Below are positions 9,711 to 18,760 of a stretch of 64,000 bases of DNA, in pieces. The stretch lies in contig NZ_CP082271.1 of NCBI RefSeq assembly GCF_019880365.1, forward strand, positions 2,108,001 to 2,172,000. Reading direction: 5' to 3'. Numbering within the stretch: the first letter of the stretch is position 1; every line of letters begins with the position of its first letter. Source of the stretch: Pseudomonas sp. DNDY-54. GTDB lineage: Bacteria; Pseudomonadota; Gammaproteobacteria; Pseudomonadales; Pseudomonadaceae. The notes below the pieces were generated by a model that saw only the letters and a program-made list of their open reading frames with translations, was not told the DNA's origin and searched no databases. The position numbers and the translations under genes are program-made.

Positions 9711-11197
9711 GTACCTCACCGAAACACCCGTTGCGCCCCCTTGCCGTTGTTGTCATCGCGTTGGCATTAGGCGGCTGCACCCTCGGCCCCGACTACGAAC
9801 GCCCGACACTCCCGGACGTTTCGGAATTCAAGCAGGCCGAAGGATGGAAAACCGCGGCACCGGCTGACGTTCTGCAACGCGGCGCATGGTGGGCGCTCTA
9901 CGGTGACGCCGAACTGAATGCGCTGGTGGGCCGGTTGAACCTATCCAACCAGAACCTGGCGGCCGCCGAAGCACAGTATCGGCAGGCGCGCGCGTTGGTC
10001 CGTGGGGCACGCTCGCAACGCTTTCCTACCGTGGGTGCCAGCGCCGGTGCCACACGAGGCGGGCAAGGCGGTTCAACCAGCTCGGCGGGGTCAGTGGTGC
10101 AAGGCGGTTCGGGTGGCAACGGCATCAGTGAGAGCTACAGCCTAGGGCTCGATGCGTCCTGGGAGCTTGATATTTGGGGTCGGCTGCGGCGTAACCTCGA
10201 AGCCAGTCAGGCCAACATGCAGGCCAGCGCGGCGGATCTTGCAGCCGTACGCCTGAGTCTTCAATCCGAGCTGGTGCAGACCTATCTGCAGCTGCGGGTG
10301 ATGGACGAACAGCAGCGGCTGTTTGACCAGACGGTGGAGGCGTTTGCACGTTCGTTGCGCTTGACCGAAAACCAGTACCGCGCGGGCATCGTTCCGAAGT
10401 CCGACGTGACCCAAGCCTTGACTCAGCTGAGAAGCACACAGGCGCAGGCCATTGATCTTCGGTGGCAGCGCGCCCAGATGGAGCATGCTATTGCGGTGCT
10501 GATTGGCGTCCCGCCTTCGGAGTTGAACATCGTTGCGCGTGAGGGCATTCCTGCGCTTCCTGTGGTTCCGCTGGCCTTGCCTACCGAGTTGCTTGAGCGG
10601 CGCCCGGATATCGCATCGGCCGAACGTCAGGTTATCGCTGCCAACGCGCAGATCGGCGTGACCGAAGCGGCGTGGTACCCCGACCTGACACTCAGCGCCA
10701 GCGGGGGCTATCGTGATAGCAGCTTCGGTGATTTGATCAGCGTTCCGAACCGTTTTTGGTCGCTGGGGCCGCAGCTGGCCATGACCCTGCTGGACTTTGG
10801 TGGCCGGCGCGCGGATCTGGAGCAAGCCGAAGCGAGCTATGACCAAACTGTCGCGAACTACCGGCAGACGGTGCTCGACAGTTTCAGAGAGGTCGAGGAC
10901 AACCTGGTGCAGCTTCGTGTTCTGGCGGAGGAAGCGGTCGTTCAGCAGCAAGCGCTGGAAGCAGCTCAGGAGTCGCTGCGTCTGATCGAAAACCAATACC
11001 GGGCTGGAACCGTGGACTTTCTCAGTGTCGCCACCGTACAGACCACTGCGCTCAACAACGAGCGCACCAATCTCAGCCTGTTAGGGGATCGGCTTAGCGC
11101 GAGCGTACGGCTGATTGCGGCGTTGGGTGGTGGATGGGAAGAAGGTCAGTTGCAGACTGAGCCGGTGATGTCGAGTGAACGCGAATCGGCCAACTAG
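9707..11197 (+). CDS. opmB: Outer-membrane efflux lipoprotein, OpmB/NodT family
   Basis: 496-residue TolC-like outer-membrane factor that completes the MuxABC tripartite pump. It starts with a lipoprotein signal and lipobox (LALGGC, then TLGPDYERP), so the mature protein is lipid-anchored at Cys. Two repeats of the OMF coiled-coil domain are recognisable: RALVRGARSQRFPTVGAS with DASWELDIWGRLRR, and later VIAANAQIGVTEAAWYPDL. The two ENQYRAG motifs mark the equivalent helices. The start at 9707 overlaps the muxC stop (ATGA); upstream in-frame codons would run into muxC and precede the signal peptide. It is followed by the convergent small membrane-protein gene. Confidence 0.9.
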   Translation: MSTSPKHPLRPLAVVVIALALGGCTLGPDYERPTLPDVSEFKQAEGWKTAAPADVLQRGAWWALYGDAELNALVGRLNLSNQNLAAAEAQYRQARALVRGARSQRFPTVGASAGATRGGQGGSTSSAGSVVQGGSGGNGISESYSLGLDASWELDIWGRLRRNLEASQANMQASAADLAAVRLSLQSELVQTYLQLRVMDEQQRLFDQTVEAFARSLRLTENQYRAGIVPKSDVTQALTQLRSTQAQAIDLRWQRAQMEHAIAVLIGVPPSELNIVAREGIPALPVVPLALPTELLERRPDIASAERQVIAANAQIGVTEAAWYPDLTLSASGGYRDSSFGDLISVPNRFWSLGPQLAMTLLDFGGRRADLEQAEASYDQTVANYRQTVLDSFREVEDNLVQLRVLAEEAVVQQQALEAAQESLRLIENQYRAGTVDFLSVATVQTTALNNERTNLSLLGDRLSASVRLIAALGGGWEEGQLQTEPVMSSERESAN

Positions 11198-11222
11198 TCA
11201 TCTAGCGTTCGGTGTGGCGCTG

Positions 11223-11570
11223 CTACCAGCGGCGTGCACGCATCTGTTTGCGCAGCGTGTTCAGTAGCAGAAAAGCGGAGAGGGGCATCGCAAGGAAGAT
11301 CGCAGGAATCATCAGGAACAGGCCGTACTCGACCAGTGTGGTGACATCCGTGCCGCTGACGGTGCAGGCGTGCAGGTTCTTTATCCCTCCCAGACAGCCG
11401 AGTCGCGTGACCGCGATGGCACCCAGCTGCCAGCCAACACCGGTGTAGATCGCCGGCAGGGCGGCGAGACCGTAGCGGATCGGCCACGCCATCGCCACGC
11501 GAGTAGCGAACAAAAGCACCGGTGGCAGGACCATGGTTGTCGCAAGCAACAGCATCAATACCGGCCACAT
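11223..11570 (-). CDS. Small multi-spanning membrane protein of unknown function
   Basis: About 115 residues with three to four hydrophobic segments (WPVLMLLLATTMVLPPVLLF, then a central YGLAALPAIYTGVGW region, then EYGLFLMIPAIFLAMPLSAFLLL) and a basic C-terminus (RKQMRARRW). I do not recognise the family. An in-frame TTG at 11585 could add five residues; the ATG at 11570 with GGA just upstream is preferred. It lies downstream of the TRAP solute-binding gene on the same strand but beyond a strong terminator, so it is probably transcribed separately. It is not a DctQ subunit, being too short and lacking that family's pattern. Confidence 0.5.
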   Translation of the reverse strand: MWPVLMLLLATTMVLPPVLLFATRVAMAWPIRYGLAALPAIYTGVGWQLGAIAVTRLGCLGGIKNLHACTVSGTDVTTLVEYGLFLMIPAIFLAMPLSAFLLLNTLRKQMRARRW

Positions 11571-11590
11571 ACGATCCACGTCCAAATGCT

Positions 11591-11628
11591 AAAAAAAACC
11601 GCGGTACATGCTGCGCATGAACCGCGGT
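11591..11628 (-). terminator. Rho-independent terminator of the dctP-type gene
   Basis: On the - strand an ACCGCGGT / ACCGCGGT stem (each arm is its own reverse complement; 11621-11628 and 11598-11605) encloses a 15-nt loop and is followed by seven to eight U. It lies just after the stop of the solute-binding-protein gene. Confidence 0.85.
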
Positions 11629-11654
11629 CTGGTGAGGTCGTTTGTTCCGCGTGG

Positions 11655-12650
11655 TTACTGACGCTGTTTGCGATTGACCGTTTGCGCTGCCTTGATAATG
11701 TCCGCGCCGATCACTGGCTCGAACTCCTGCCACACCGGCCGCATAGCCGCGCGCCAGGCTTCGCGCTGTTCAGGCGTCAGCTCAATGATTTCTGATGTTC
11801 CTGCCTTGCGGATGCGCTCCAGGTCAGCCTGGTTCGCGGCCTCGGCGGCGCGGTTAACTTCGAACGTGACCTCTTCGACGATGCCTTCGAGTTCGGTGCG
11901 AATGCTGTGCGGAATGCCGAACCAGAAGCGCGTGTTACTCACCAGCATGTAATCGAGTACGCCGTGATTGCTGACGGTGATGTAGGGCTGAACGGTGTGC
12001 ATTTTCTTGCTGTAAATGTTCGACCACGGGTTCTCCGCACCCTGAACCGTACCGTTTTGCAACGAGGCGAAGACGTCGGCGAATGCGATCTTCTTGGTAG
12101 GCGCGCCGACCTGGGCAAACTGCGATTCCAGCACCGCCGATGGCTGAATGCGGAACGCCAGCCCGGACGCGTCGGTTGGTAAACGCAGCGCCTTGGTAGC
12201 CGACAGCTGTTTCATGCCGTTGTGCCAATACGCCAGCCCGGTGATGTTTTCCTGCTCCATCGATCGCAGCAGTTGGCGGCCCTTGGTGCGTTTCTGGAAG
12301 CGGTTGACCGCTTCCAGGTCATCGAACAGGAAGGGAAGGTCGAACACTTGCACCTGCTTGGTGTATTTCTCGAACTTGGCCAACGAAGGCGCCAGCAGCT
12401 GGACCTCGTTATTGTTCAATGCTTCAAGCTCGTTGGCGTCTCCGTACAAGGTTGAGTTCGGGTAGACCTCTACGGTCACCTTGCCGGGTAACCGCTCCTC
12501 AACCAACCGCTTGAACAGCAGCGCGCCCATGCCCTTGGGGGTATCTTCGGCGACAACATGTGAGAATTTGATGACGATCGGTTCGGCTTCGACGGCCGTA
12601 GCGGCCAGTGCCAGCATGAGACCGGCAAGGGTGATGATCGGCTTGATCAT
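11655..12650 (-). CDS. dctP: TRAP transporter periplasmic solute-binding protein, DctP family
   Basis: 331-residue extracytoplasmic receptor of a tripartite ATP-independent periplasmic (TRAP) transporter, which typically binds C4-dicarboxylates. A Sec signal peptide (MIKPIITLAGLMLALAATAVEA) precedes the mature domain, which begins IVIKFSHVVAEDTPKG, a classic DctP opening. The conserved R at LAFRIQPSAVLES and the N in NGTVQGAENPWSNIYS, used for carboxylate recognition in the family, are present. The start at 12650 was preferred over an upstream in-frame start at 12686 because it begins directly at the signal peptide. No dctQ or dctM permease lies alongside, so its membrane partners must be encoded elsewhere. 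The dctP symbol reflects family only; the substrate is not proven. Confidence 0.85.
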   Translation of the reverse strand: MIKPIITLAGLMLALAATAVEAEPIVIKFSHVVAEDTPKGMGALLFKRLVEERLPGKVTVEVYPNSTLYGDANELEALNNNEVQLLAPSLAKFEKYTKQVQVFDLPFLFDDLEAVNRFQKRTKGRQLLRSMEQENITGLAYWHNGMKQLSATKALRLPTDASGLAFRIQPSAVLESQFAQVGAPTKKIAFADVFASLQNGTVQGAENPWSNIYSKKMHTVQPYITVSNHGVLDYMLVSNTRFWFGIPHSIRTELEGIVEEVTFEVNRAAEAANQADLERIRKAGTSEIIELTPEQREAWRAAMRPVWQEFEPVIGADIIKAAQTVNRKQRQ

Positions 12651-12773
12651 TGATGGGCTCTTTGTTTTGGTTGGTTGGCATGGCATCCGGTGGCGGGATG
12701 CGATTGAGCTTCAGCGCGAAGTTATGCCAAATAAGCCAGACGACAAAAAGCGGTATCACACAAAATTCATCAT

Positions 12774-12845
12774 AAAAAAGGCAAGACCGGGCATGAGTCA
12801 CAATTTGCCCGTTGGCCGCCGCAGTGTGCCTGCAAAACGGCGGCC
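12774..12845 (-). terminator. Terminator region after oprN
   Basis: On the - strand a GC-rich hairpin GGCCGCCG / CGGCGGCC (12814-12821 with 12838-12845) reaches into the oprN stop codon. It is followed by a second stem-loop (GGGCA / TGCCC region) and a run of six T. Together they form a plausible intrinsic terminator separating oprN from the TRAP gene. Confidence 0.65.
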
Positions 12846-14263
12846 TAGAGCGATCCCGCCTCAACCGGTGCGAGTTGCCAGCCGCCGCCCAGCGCCTTGT
12901 AAAGGGCAACGATTCCCCGATACAGGTCCACTTCGGCTTGAGCCTGCGCATCTTCCGCCGCGAGACGCTCACGCTCGGCATCCAATAACACCAGAAAGTC
13001 CACCGTCCCTTCACGGTAGCGGATCTCGGCCTGGCGGGCGGCCGCGCGACTCGCACTGGATTGGCGCAACAGCGAAAGCAGCCGTTCCTGCGCGCGCGCA
13101 TAGTCGCTGAATGCGTTTTCGGACTCCTCTAATGCCAGCAAAACCTGCTGCTCATAACTGGCTAGCGCACCGTCGGCGTCGGCTTTTGCCCCGCGCAGTC
13201 TCGCCCGCACGCTGCCCATGTCGAAGGCTGCCCAGCTGATGCTGGGTGATGCACCCCAGGCTCGTGCAGCGCTCGAGCCGATCTGCGATCCGCGCCCGGC
13301 GATGAAGCCCAGGAAGCCAGTCACGCTCACCCGCGGGAACAGGTCGGCCGTCGCCACGCCCACGTTAGCCGTCGCTGCGGCCAACTGCCGTTCGGCTGCC
13401 AGAATGTCAGGACGGCGACGCAACAGTTCACCGGGATCGCCGATGGGCAATGCCTTGGCAATGGCGGGCAGCTCACGTGGCGACAGGTCAACGCTGAGTC
13501 GATCAGCGCGCTGACCGAGAAGGGTGGCGATACGATTGGCTGCCCGGGTTTGTTGCGCTTGCAGCAGCGGAAGGCTCGCTTCGGTGGCAGCCAGCCGCGC
13601 ATCGGCGCGCAGCACGTCAAGCTCACTGCCCATGCCCGCTTCACGCAATTGCTCGGTCAGCTGATGCGAGTTGCGTTGATTCTGCAGGTTGTCCCTCGCG
13701 ATGCGCTCACGCAATTGAGCCCCCCGTAGCTGTCCATACGCGTCCACCAGCTCGGCGACCAGGCTCACCTGCAGTTGATACAGCTCGGCCTCGGCAGCTT
13801 CGCTTTGCGCCTCACTGGCTTCGATGCGTCGCTGAATTCGGCCGAACAGGTCGAGCTCCCAGGCCATATCCAGCCCAACGTCATAGCGCTCGATGTTACT
13901 GCGCTCCTCGCTGAAGCCGGGTTGCTGCGCTTCGCCGTACTCGGCAGTGGCGCCCGCTGTCACCGTAGGGAAACGGTCATTGGCGTCGTCGTCGCGAATG
14001 GCACGTGCGGCGCGTAACCGGGCAAACGCAATGCGTAGCTCGCGGTTCTCGGCGAGTGCTTCGCTGACCAGCGCATCCAGGGTCGGATCCTCGAATTGCC
14101 GCCACCAGGCCGCTTCGAAACGCGAACGATCGAAGCCTGGAACTGAAGCGCGGTCGATCTCAGCCGGCGCGGTTTCCGGTGTGCGGTAGTCAGGGCCGAC
14201 CGCGCAGGCACTCAGTGCCAGAACCGCGACAAGCAGCAGCGGGGTGGTGAGAACTGCCTTCAT
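12845..14263 (-). CDS. oprN: Outer-membrane efflux lipoprotein of the MexEF pump
   Basis: 472-residue NodT-type outer-membrane channel, third gene of the mexEF-oprN operon. The signal peptide and lipobox (VLALSAC, then AVGPDYRTPE) predict a lipid-anchored mature protein. OMF repeats are visible as DMAWELDLFGRIQRRIEAS and ANVGVATADLFPRVSVTG. The start at 14263 overlaps the mexF stop by 4 bp and is preceded by a perfect AAAGGAGG. An upstream in-frame extension to 14590 lies inside mexF and is rejected. Its identification as OprN rests mainly on linkage to a clear MexE-MexF pair and the mexT-mexS regulators. Confidence 0.9.
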   Translation of the reverse strand: MKAVLTTPLLLVAVLALSACAVGPDYRTPETAPAEIDRASVPGFDRSRFEAAWWRQFEDPTLDALVSEALAENRELRIAFARLRAARAIRDDDANDRFPTVTAGATAEYGEAQQPGFSEERSNIERYDVGLDMAWELDLFGRIQRRIEASEAQSEAAEAELYQLQVSLVAELVDAYGQLRGAQLRERIARDNLQNQRNSHQLTEQLREAGMGSELDVLRADARLAATEASLPLLQAQQTRAANRIATLLGQRADRLSVDLSPRELPAIAKALPIGDPGELLRRRPDILAAERQLAAATANVGVATADLFPRVSVTGFLGFIAGRGSQIGSSAARAWGASPSISWAAFDMGSVRARLRGAKADADGALASYEQQVLLALEESENAFSDYARAQERLLSLLRQSSASRAAARQAEIRYREGTVDFLVLLDAERERLAAEDAQAQAEVDLYRGIVALYKALGGGWQLAPVEAGSL

Positions 14264-17200
14264 GCATGAGCCTCCTTTAATACAGCCTTCTTCTCCTCGC
14301 GCTTCTCGACGAAGGCGCGAATCACCAGATAGAACACGGGCGTCAGGAGCAGTCCGAAGAAGGTCACGCCGAGCATCCCGCTGAAAACCGCCACACCCAT
14401 CGCATGGCGCATCTCGGCCCCGGCTCCGCTGGAAAGCACCAGCGGCACCACGCCCATGATGAATGCGAAACTGGTCATCAGAATCGGGCGCAGACGCAGG
14501 CGGCAGGCTTCGAGTGTTGCCGACAGCCGATCCATGCCTTCTTCCTGTTTGTCCTTGGCGAACTCGACAATCAGAATCGCGTTCTTGCACGCCAGGCCGA
14601 CGAGCACAATGAGCCCGATCTGGGTAAACACGTTGTTATCACCGCCGGACAGAATCACCCCGGTGATGGCCGACAACAGCGTCATCGGCACGATCAGGAT
14701 CACCGCCAATGGCAGGCTCCAGCTCTCGTATTGCGCGGCGAGCACCAGGAACGCCAACAGCACGCAGAGCGGGAAGACGAACATGGCGGTATTGCCGGCA
14801 AGGATTTGCTGATAGGTCAGTTCCGTCCACTCGAAACTCATGCCGTTCGGGAGCTCGGCCTTGAGCAACCGCTCCATCGCAGCCTCGGCTTGACCGGAGC
14901 TGTAGCCGGGCGCTGCTGCGCCATTGATCTCGGCGGTAAGGAAGCCGTTGTAGTGCATGACGCGGTCCGGTCCAGCGCTGTCGCTGACCTTCACGAAGGT
15001 CGAGAGGGGCACCATCTCGCCACGGTTGTTGCGCACCTTTAGCTGGCCGATCTGCTCGGGCGTCAGCCGGAACTTCTGCTCCGCCTGTACGTTGACCTGA
15101 TAGGTGCGGCCGAAGCGGTTGAAGTCGTTGGCGTACAGCGAGCCGAGGTAGACCTGCATGGTGTCGAAGATCTGGTCGATCGCGACCCCGTGGGTCTTGG
15201 CCTTTTCACGGTCGATATCAGCGTCTACTTGCGGCACGTTGACCTGATAGCTGGTGAACAGCCCTGCCAGTTCCGGATAGTCAGCGCTTTTGGCGATGAC
15301 GTTCTGGACCTGCTTGTACAGCTCTTCATAGCCGAGATTGCCGCGGTCCTGCACCTGCACGCGGAATCCGCCGATGGTGCCAAGCCCTTGCACGGGCGGC
15401 GGCGGGAAGATGGCGATGAAGGCGTCCTGGATTTGCATGAACTTGCCGTTCAGATCAGCGGCGATGGCGTTGGCGGACAACGAGGGATCACTGCGCTCAT
15501 CGAAGGGCTTGAGCGGAGTGAAGACGATCCCGCTGTTCGGGCTGTTGGTGAAGCCGTTGATCGACAGGCCCGGGAAGGCCACGGTGTTTTCGACACCGGG
15601 ATGCTCGGCTGCGATCTGCGACATGCGCTTGATGACATCCTCGGTACGATCCAGCGTGGCCGCATCCGGCAATTGCGCGAAGGCCACCAGGTACTGCTTG
15701 TCCTGCGGCGGTACGAAACCGGTCGGCGTACTGGCGAATCCCAGGTATCCGAGTCCGACCAGACCGACATACACCACCAGGGCGATGCCGCTGCCGCGCA
15801 GGATGCGTTTAACCGCACCGACGTAGCCATGACTGGCGCGCTCGAACACGCGGTTGAACGGCACGAACAACCAGCCGCCGAACAGCTTGTCGAGCAAGCG
15901 CGAGAATCCATCTTTCGGCGCATCGTGAGCGCGCAGCAACACGGCTGCCAGGGCCGGTGACAGCGTCAGCGAATTGAATGCCGAAATTACCGTTGAGATG
16001 GCGATCGTCAGCGCGAACTGCTGGTAAAACTGCCCGGTAAGGCCTGAGATGAACGCGGTCGGGATGAACACTGCGCATAGCACCAGTGCCGTGGCGATGA
16101 TGGGCCCGGTGACCTCTTTCATTGCTTGTTTGGTGGCTTCTACCGGTGATTTACCGAGGCCGATGTTCCGCTCGACGTTCTCCACCACAACGATGGCGTC
16201 ATCCACCACGATCCCGATCGCGAGTACCAATCCAAACAGCGACAGCGCGTTGAGTGAAAAGCCGAGCATGTGCATCACGGCAAAGGTGCCGATCAACGAC
16301 ACGGGGACGGCCGCCAGCGGGATGATCGAGGCGCGCCACGTCTGCAGGAAGAGAATAACCACCAGCACGACCAGCACGATGGCTTCCAGCAGGGTATGTA
16401 CCACCGCCTCGATGGAGCCGCGCACGAAGATTGTCGGATCGTAGACGATCTCGTAATCAACACCTTCCGGGAAGTCACGCTTCAGTTCGGCCATGCGCGC
16501 GCGCACCGAATCAGAGATTTCGATGGCATTCGAGCCGGGCCGCTGGAACACGGGGATGGCCACCGCCGGCTGATTGTTGAGCAGCGAGCGCAGCGCGTAT
16601 TGGCTGGAGCCCAGCTCGACCCGGGCAATGTCCCGCAGGCGGGTAATCGAGCCGTCTTCCGCGGCGCGAATGACGATGTTTTCGAACTCCTCTTCGGTAA
16701 CCAGCCGGCCCTGCGTATTGATCGATAGTTGGAAGTCCGTGGCGCCCGGCGCGGGGGGTGCACCGAGCGAACCGGCGGCGACTTGACGGTTCTGTTCTCG
16801 GATTGCGCTGACGACATCGGTGGCGGTGAGGTTACGTGAAGCGACCTTGTTTGGATCGAGCCAGACACGCAGCGAGTAATCGCCCATGCCGAACAGCTGT
16901 ACATCGCCAATGCCGTCCAGCCGCGCCAGCTCGTCCTTGACGTTGAGCGCTGCATAGTTGGATAGGTACAGCATGTCGTAGCGCTCATCCGGCGACGTCA
17001 GGTGCACCACCATGGTCAGGTCCGGCGACGCCTTGTCTACCGTTACGCCAAGGCGCTGCACTTCGGTGGGGAGGGTCGGCATGGTGCGGGTCACGCGGTT
17101 CTGCACCTGCACCTGCGCGTTATCCAGGTCGGTGCCGAGCGCGAAGGTGATGGTCAGGGTCAGCTTGCCGTCGGCTGTCGCTTGGGAAGACATATAGAGC

Positions 17201-17430
17201 ATGCCTTCGACGCCGGTAATGGCCTGTTCCAGGGGCGAGGCGACGGTTTCGCCGATGACCTTGGGGTTGGCGCCGGGGAAGTTGGCTCTGACGACCACGG
17301 TGGGCGGGACCACCTCGGGGTACTCGCTGATGGGCAGCTGGAACAGCGAGATGGCACCACCGATGAGGATCACCAGAGACAGCACGGCCGCGAAGATTGG
17401 CCGCTGAATGAAGAACTGAGAAAAATTCAT
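14260..17430 (-). CDS. mexF: RND multidrug efflux permease MexF
   Basis: 1056-residue HAE-1 RND pump. The N-terminal ~150 residues (for example FFIQRPIFAAVLSLVILIGG and PISEYPEVVPPTVVVRANF) match what I know of P. aeruginosa MexF almost residue for residue. The proton-relay motif is IGIVVDDAIVVVENVERNI in TM4. The pump exports chloramphenicol, fluoroquinolones, trimethoprim and quinolone-signal precursors in P. aeruginosa. Its ATG has GGAG eight bases upstream and lies 100 bp after mexE; it overlaps oprN by 4 bp. The gene is intact, with no frameshift. Confidence 0.95.
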   Translation of the reverse strand: MNFSQFFIQRPIFAAVLSLVILIGGAISLFQLPISEYPEVVPPTVVVRANFPGANPKVIGETVASPLEQAITGVEGMLYMSSQATADGKLTLTITFALGTDLDNAQVQVQNRVTRTMPTLPTEVQRLGVTVDKASPDLTMVVHLTSPDERYDMLYLSNYAALNVKDELARLDGIGDVQLFGMGDYSLRVWLDPNKVASRNLTATDVVSAIREQNRQVAAGSLGAPPAPGATDFQLSINTQGRLVTEEEFENIVIRAAEDGSITRLRDIARVELGSSQYALRSLLNNQPAVAIPVFQRPGSNAIEISDSVRARMAELKRDFPEGVDYEIVYDPTIFVRGSIEAVVHTLLEAIVLVVLVVILFLQTWRASIIPLAAVPVSLIGTFAVMHMLGFSLNALSLFGLVLAIGIVVDDAIVVVENVERNIGLGKSPVEATKQAMKEVTGPIIATALVLCAVFIPTAFISGLTGQFYQQFALTIAISTVISAFNSLTLSPALAAVLLRAHDAPKDGFSRLLDKLFGGWLFVPFNRVFERASHGYVGAVKRILRGSGIALVVYVGLVGLGYLGFASTPTGFVPPQDKQYLVAFAQLPDAATLDRTEDVIKRMSQIAAEHPGVENTVAFPGLSINGFTNSPNSGIVFTPLKPFDERSDPSLSANAIAADLNGKFMQIQDAFIAIFPPPPVQGLGTIGGFRVQVQDRGNLGYEELYKQVQNVIAKSADYPELAGLFTSYQVNVPQVDADIDREKAKTHGVAIDQIFDTMQVYLGSLYANDFNRFGRTYQVNVQAEQKFRLTPEQIGQLKVRNNRGEMVPLSTFVKVSDSAGPDRVMHYNGFLTAEINGAAAPGYSSGQAEAAMERLLKAELPNGMSFEWTELTYQQILAGNTAMFVFPLCVLLAFLVLAAQYESWSLPLAVILIVPMTLLSAITGVILSGGDNNVFTQIGLIVLVGLACKNAILIVEFAKDKQEEGMDRLSATLEACRLRLRPILMTSFAFIMGVVPLVLSSGAGAEMRHAMGVAVFSGMLGVTFFGLLLTPVFYLVIRAFVEKREEKKAVLKEAHA

Positions 17431-17447
17431 GACGCACTCCGGGGGAG

Positions 17448-17468
17448 AGGGTGCGCATGACGCACCCT
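17448..17468 (-). promoter_or_regulatory. Intercistronic hairpin in the mexE-mexF spacer
   Basis: Perfect 8-bp stem AGGGTGCG / CGCACCCT with a 5-nt loop, ending 17 bp before the mexF start. On the coding strand no U-run follows, so it is more likely an mRNA-processing or stability element than a terminator. A second small stem (GTGCG / CGCAC at 17491-17506) lies between it and mexE. Confidence 0.4.
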
Positions 17469-17530
17469 GACGGAATCGGTTTTTTTTAGTGTGCGGTTAG
17501 ACGCACAGTCGACGGCTGCCTGCGTTTGGC

Positions 17531-18760
17531 TCAGCTGCTCGGACGACGCGCCACGGTGCGATCAACCACCTGCCGGTCGAAGGCCGCGTTGATCTCACGC
17601 TGCTGTTCTTTCAGCGACGCGAGCGTATCGGCGTCCGCCATCGGTACGTTTTGCGGCTCGACCGTGGCGCCTGGGCGCACACGTTGCAGACCGTTGACGA
17701 CGATGGTTTCACCCTGCTCGAGACCGCTGCGCACGATGCGCAACCCTTCGAGCTTCGGGCCCAGCTCCACTGAGCGGTAACTGACCTTGCCGTCATCGCC
17801 CAGAACCAGAACGAACTTCTTGCCGAGATCCGTCCCCACCGCAACGTCCTTGATCAGGACCGCCTCGTAGGTGGCGCTGCCCACCAGCCTCAGGCGAGCA
17901 TAGAGGCCCGGCGTGTAAAGCCCGTCGCGGTTGTCGAATACCGCGCGGCCGCGAATGGTGCCGGTGCGGGGATCGACCTGATTGTCGATGAAGTCCATGT
18001 AGCCCAAATGCGGATGGCCATCCTCATCGGAGAGGCCGAGATAGACGGGCGTCGCTTCACCGCGTTCACCATCACGGGCCAGCTCGCGGTATTTCAGATA
18101 GGTACGCTCGTCAGCCTCGAAGTAGGCGTAAACCTTTTCCGTTGAGACGAGGGTGGTGAGCAGAGCCTCGCCTGCATTGACCAGGTTGCCCGCGGTGATC
18201 AGTGCACGGCCGGCGCGCCCATCAATGGGGGCAGTGACGCGCGTGAAACTGAGATCAAGCTTGGCGGCATCCAGTTGCGCCTGGATGGCCGCGACGGCGG
18301 ACTTCGCTTCGCTGGCGGCGCTGACACGCGCGTCAGCGAGCTCGGCAGAGATGGCATTGTTGGCGCGCAGCCGTTCGCCTCGTTGGGCCTCGCTGGCAGT
18401 ACGCTGCTCAGTCGCACGGGCCTGTTGCAGTTCGGCTTGGAGGCGCTTGACCTGAGCTTCGAATGGACGCGGGTCTATCTGGAACAGCAGATCGCCTTTC
18501 TTGACCAGAGCGCCTTCCTCGAACGCCACCTTGTCGATGAAGCCGGACACTCTCGGGCGTATCTCGACCGACTCTGGCGCCTCCAGGCGTCCGGTGAGCT
18601 CATCCCATTCGGTGACCTGCTGCTCAATGACTTCAGCGACACTTACCGCCGGTGCCGGCATTGCTGCTTCAGTGGCCTCCGGCGCTTGTCCGCAGGCGCC
18701 AAGAAGCGCGGCGGCAACCGCAACCAGTGGATAACGCAAGGCTTTGAGTGAACGATCCAT
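17531..18760 (-). CDS. mexE: RND efflux periplasmic adaptor MexE
   Basis: 409-residue membrane-fusion lipoprotein: signal peptide with lipobox LLGAC near residue 23. The paired lipoyl motifs are RPRVSGFIDKVAFEEGALVKKGDLLFQIDP and, after a long Q/A/E-rich hairpin, SFTRVTAPIDGRAGRALI. Beta-barrel and membrane-proximal domains follow. It is the first gene of mexEF-oprN; GGAG lies upstream of the ATG. A candidate MexT operator is found 80-103 bp upstream. The 349-bp interval between it and mexT also contains a REP-like repeat cluster, so mexT is probably not simply co-transcribed with mexE. Confidence 0.93.
   Translation of the reverse strand: MDRSLKALRYPLVAVAAALLGACGQAPEATEAAMPAPAVSVAEVIEQQVTEWDELTGRLEAPESVEIRPRVSGFIDKVAFEEGALVKKGDLLFQIDPRPFEAQVKRLQAELQQARATEQRTASEAQRGERLRANNAISAELADARVSAASEAKSAVAAIQAQLDAAKLDLSFTRVTAPIDGRAGRALITAGNLVNAGEALLTTLVSTEKVYAYFEADERTYLKYRELARDGERGEATPVYLGLSDEDGHPHLGYMDFIDNQVDPRTGTIRGRAVFDNRDGLYTPGLYARLRLVGSATYEAVLIKDVAVGTDLGKKFVLVLGDDGKVSYRSVELGPKLEGLRIVRSGLEQGETIVVNGLQRVRPGATVEPQNVPMADADTLASLKEQQREINAAFDRQVVDRTVARRPSS

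Noticed and set aside
12700..12745. Sigma-54 promoter (TGGC...GC) upstream of the dctP-type gene
   Set aside because: The two elements are 10 or 11 bp apart instead of the required 12, so the match fails.
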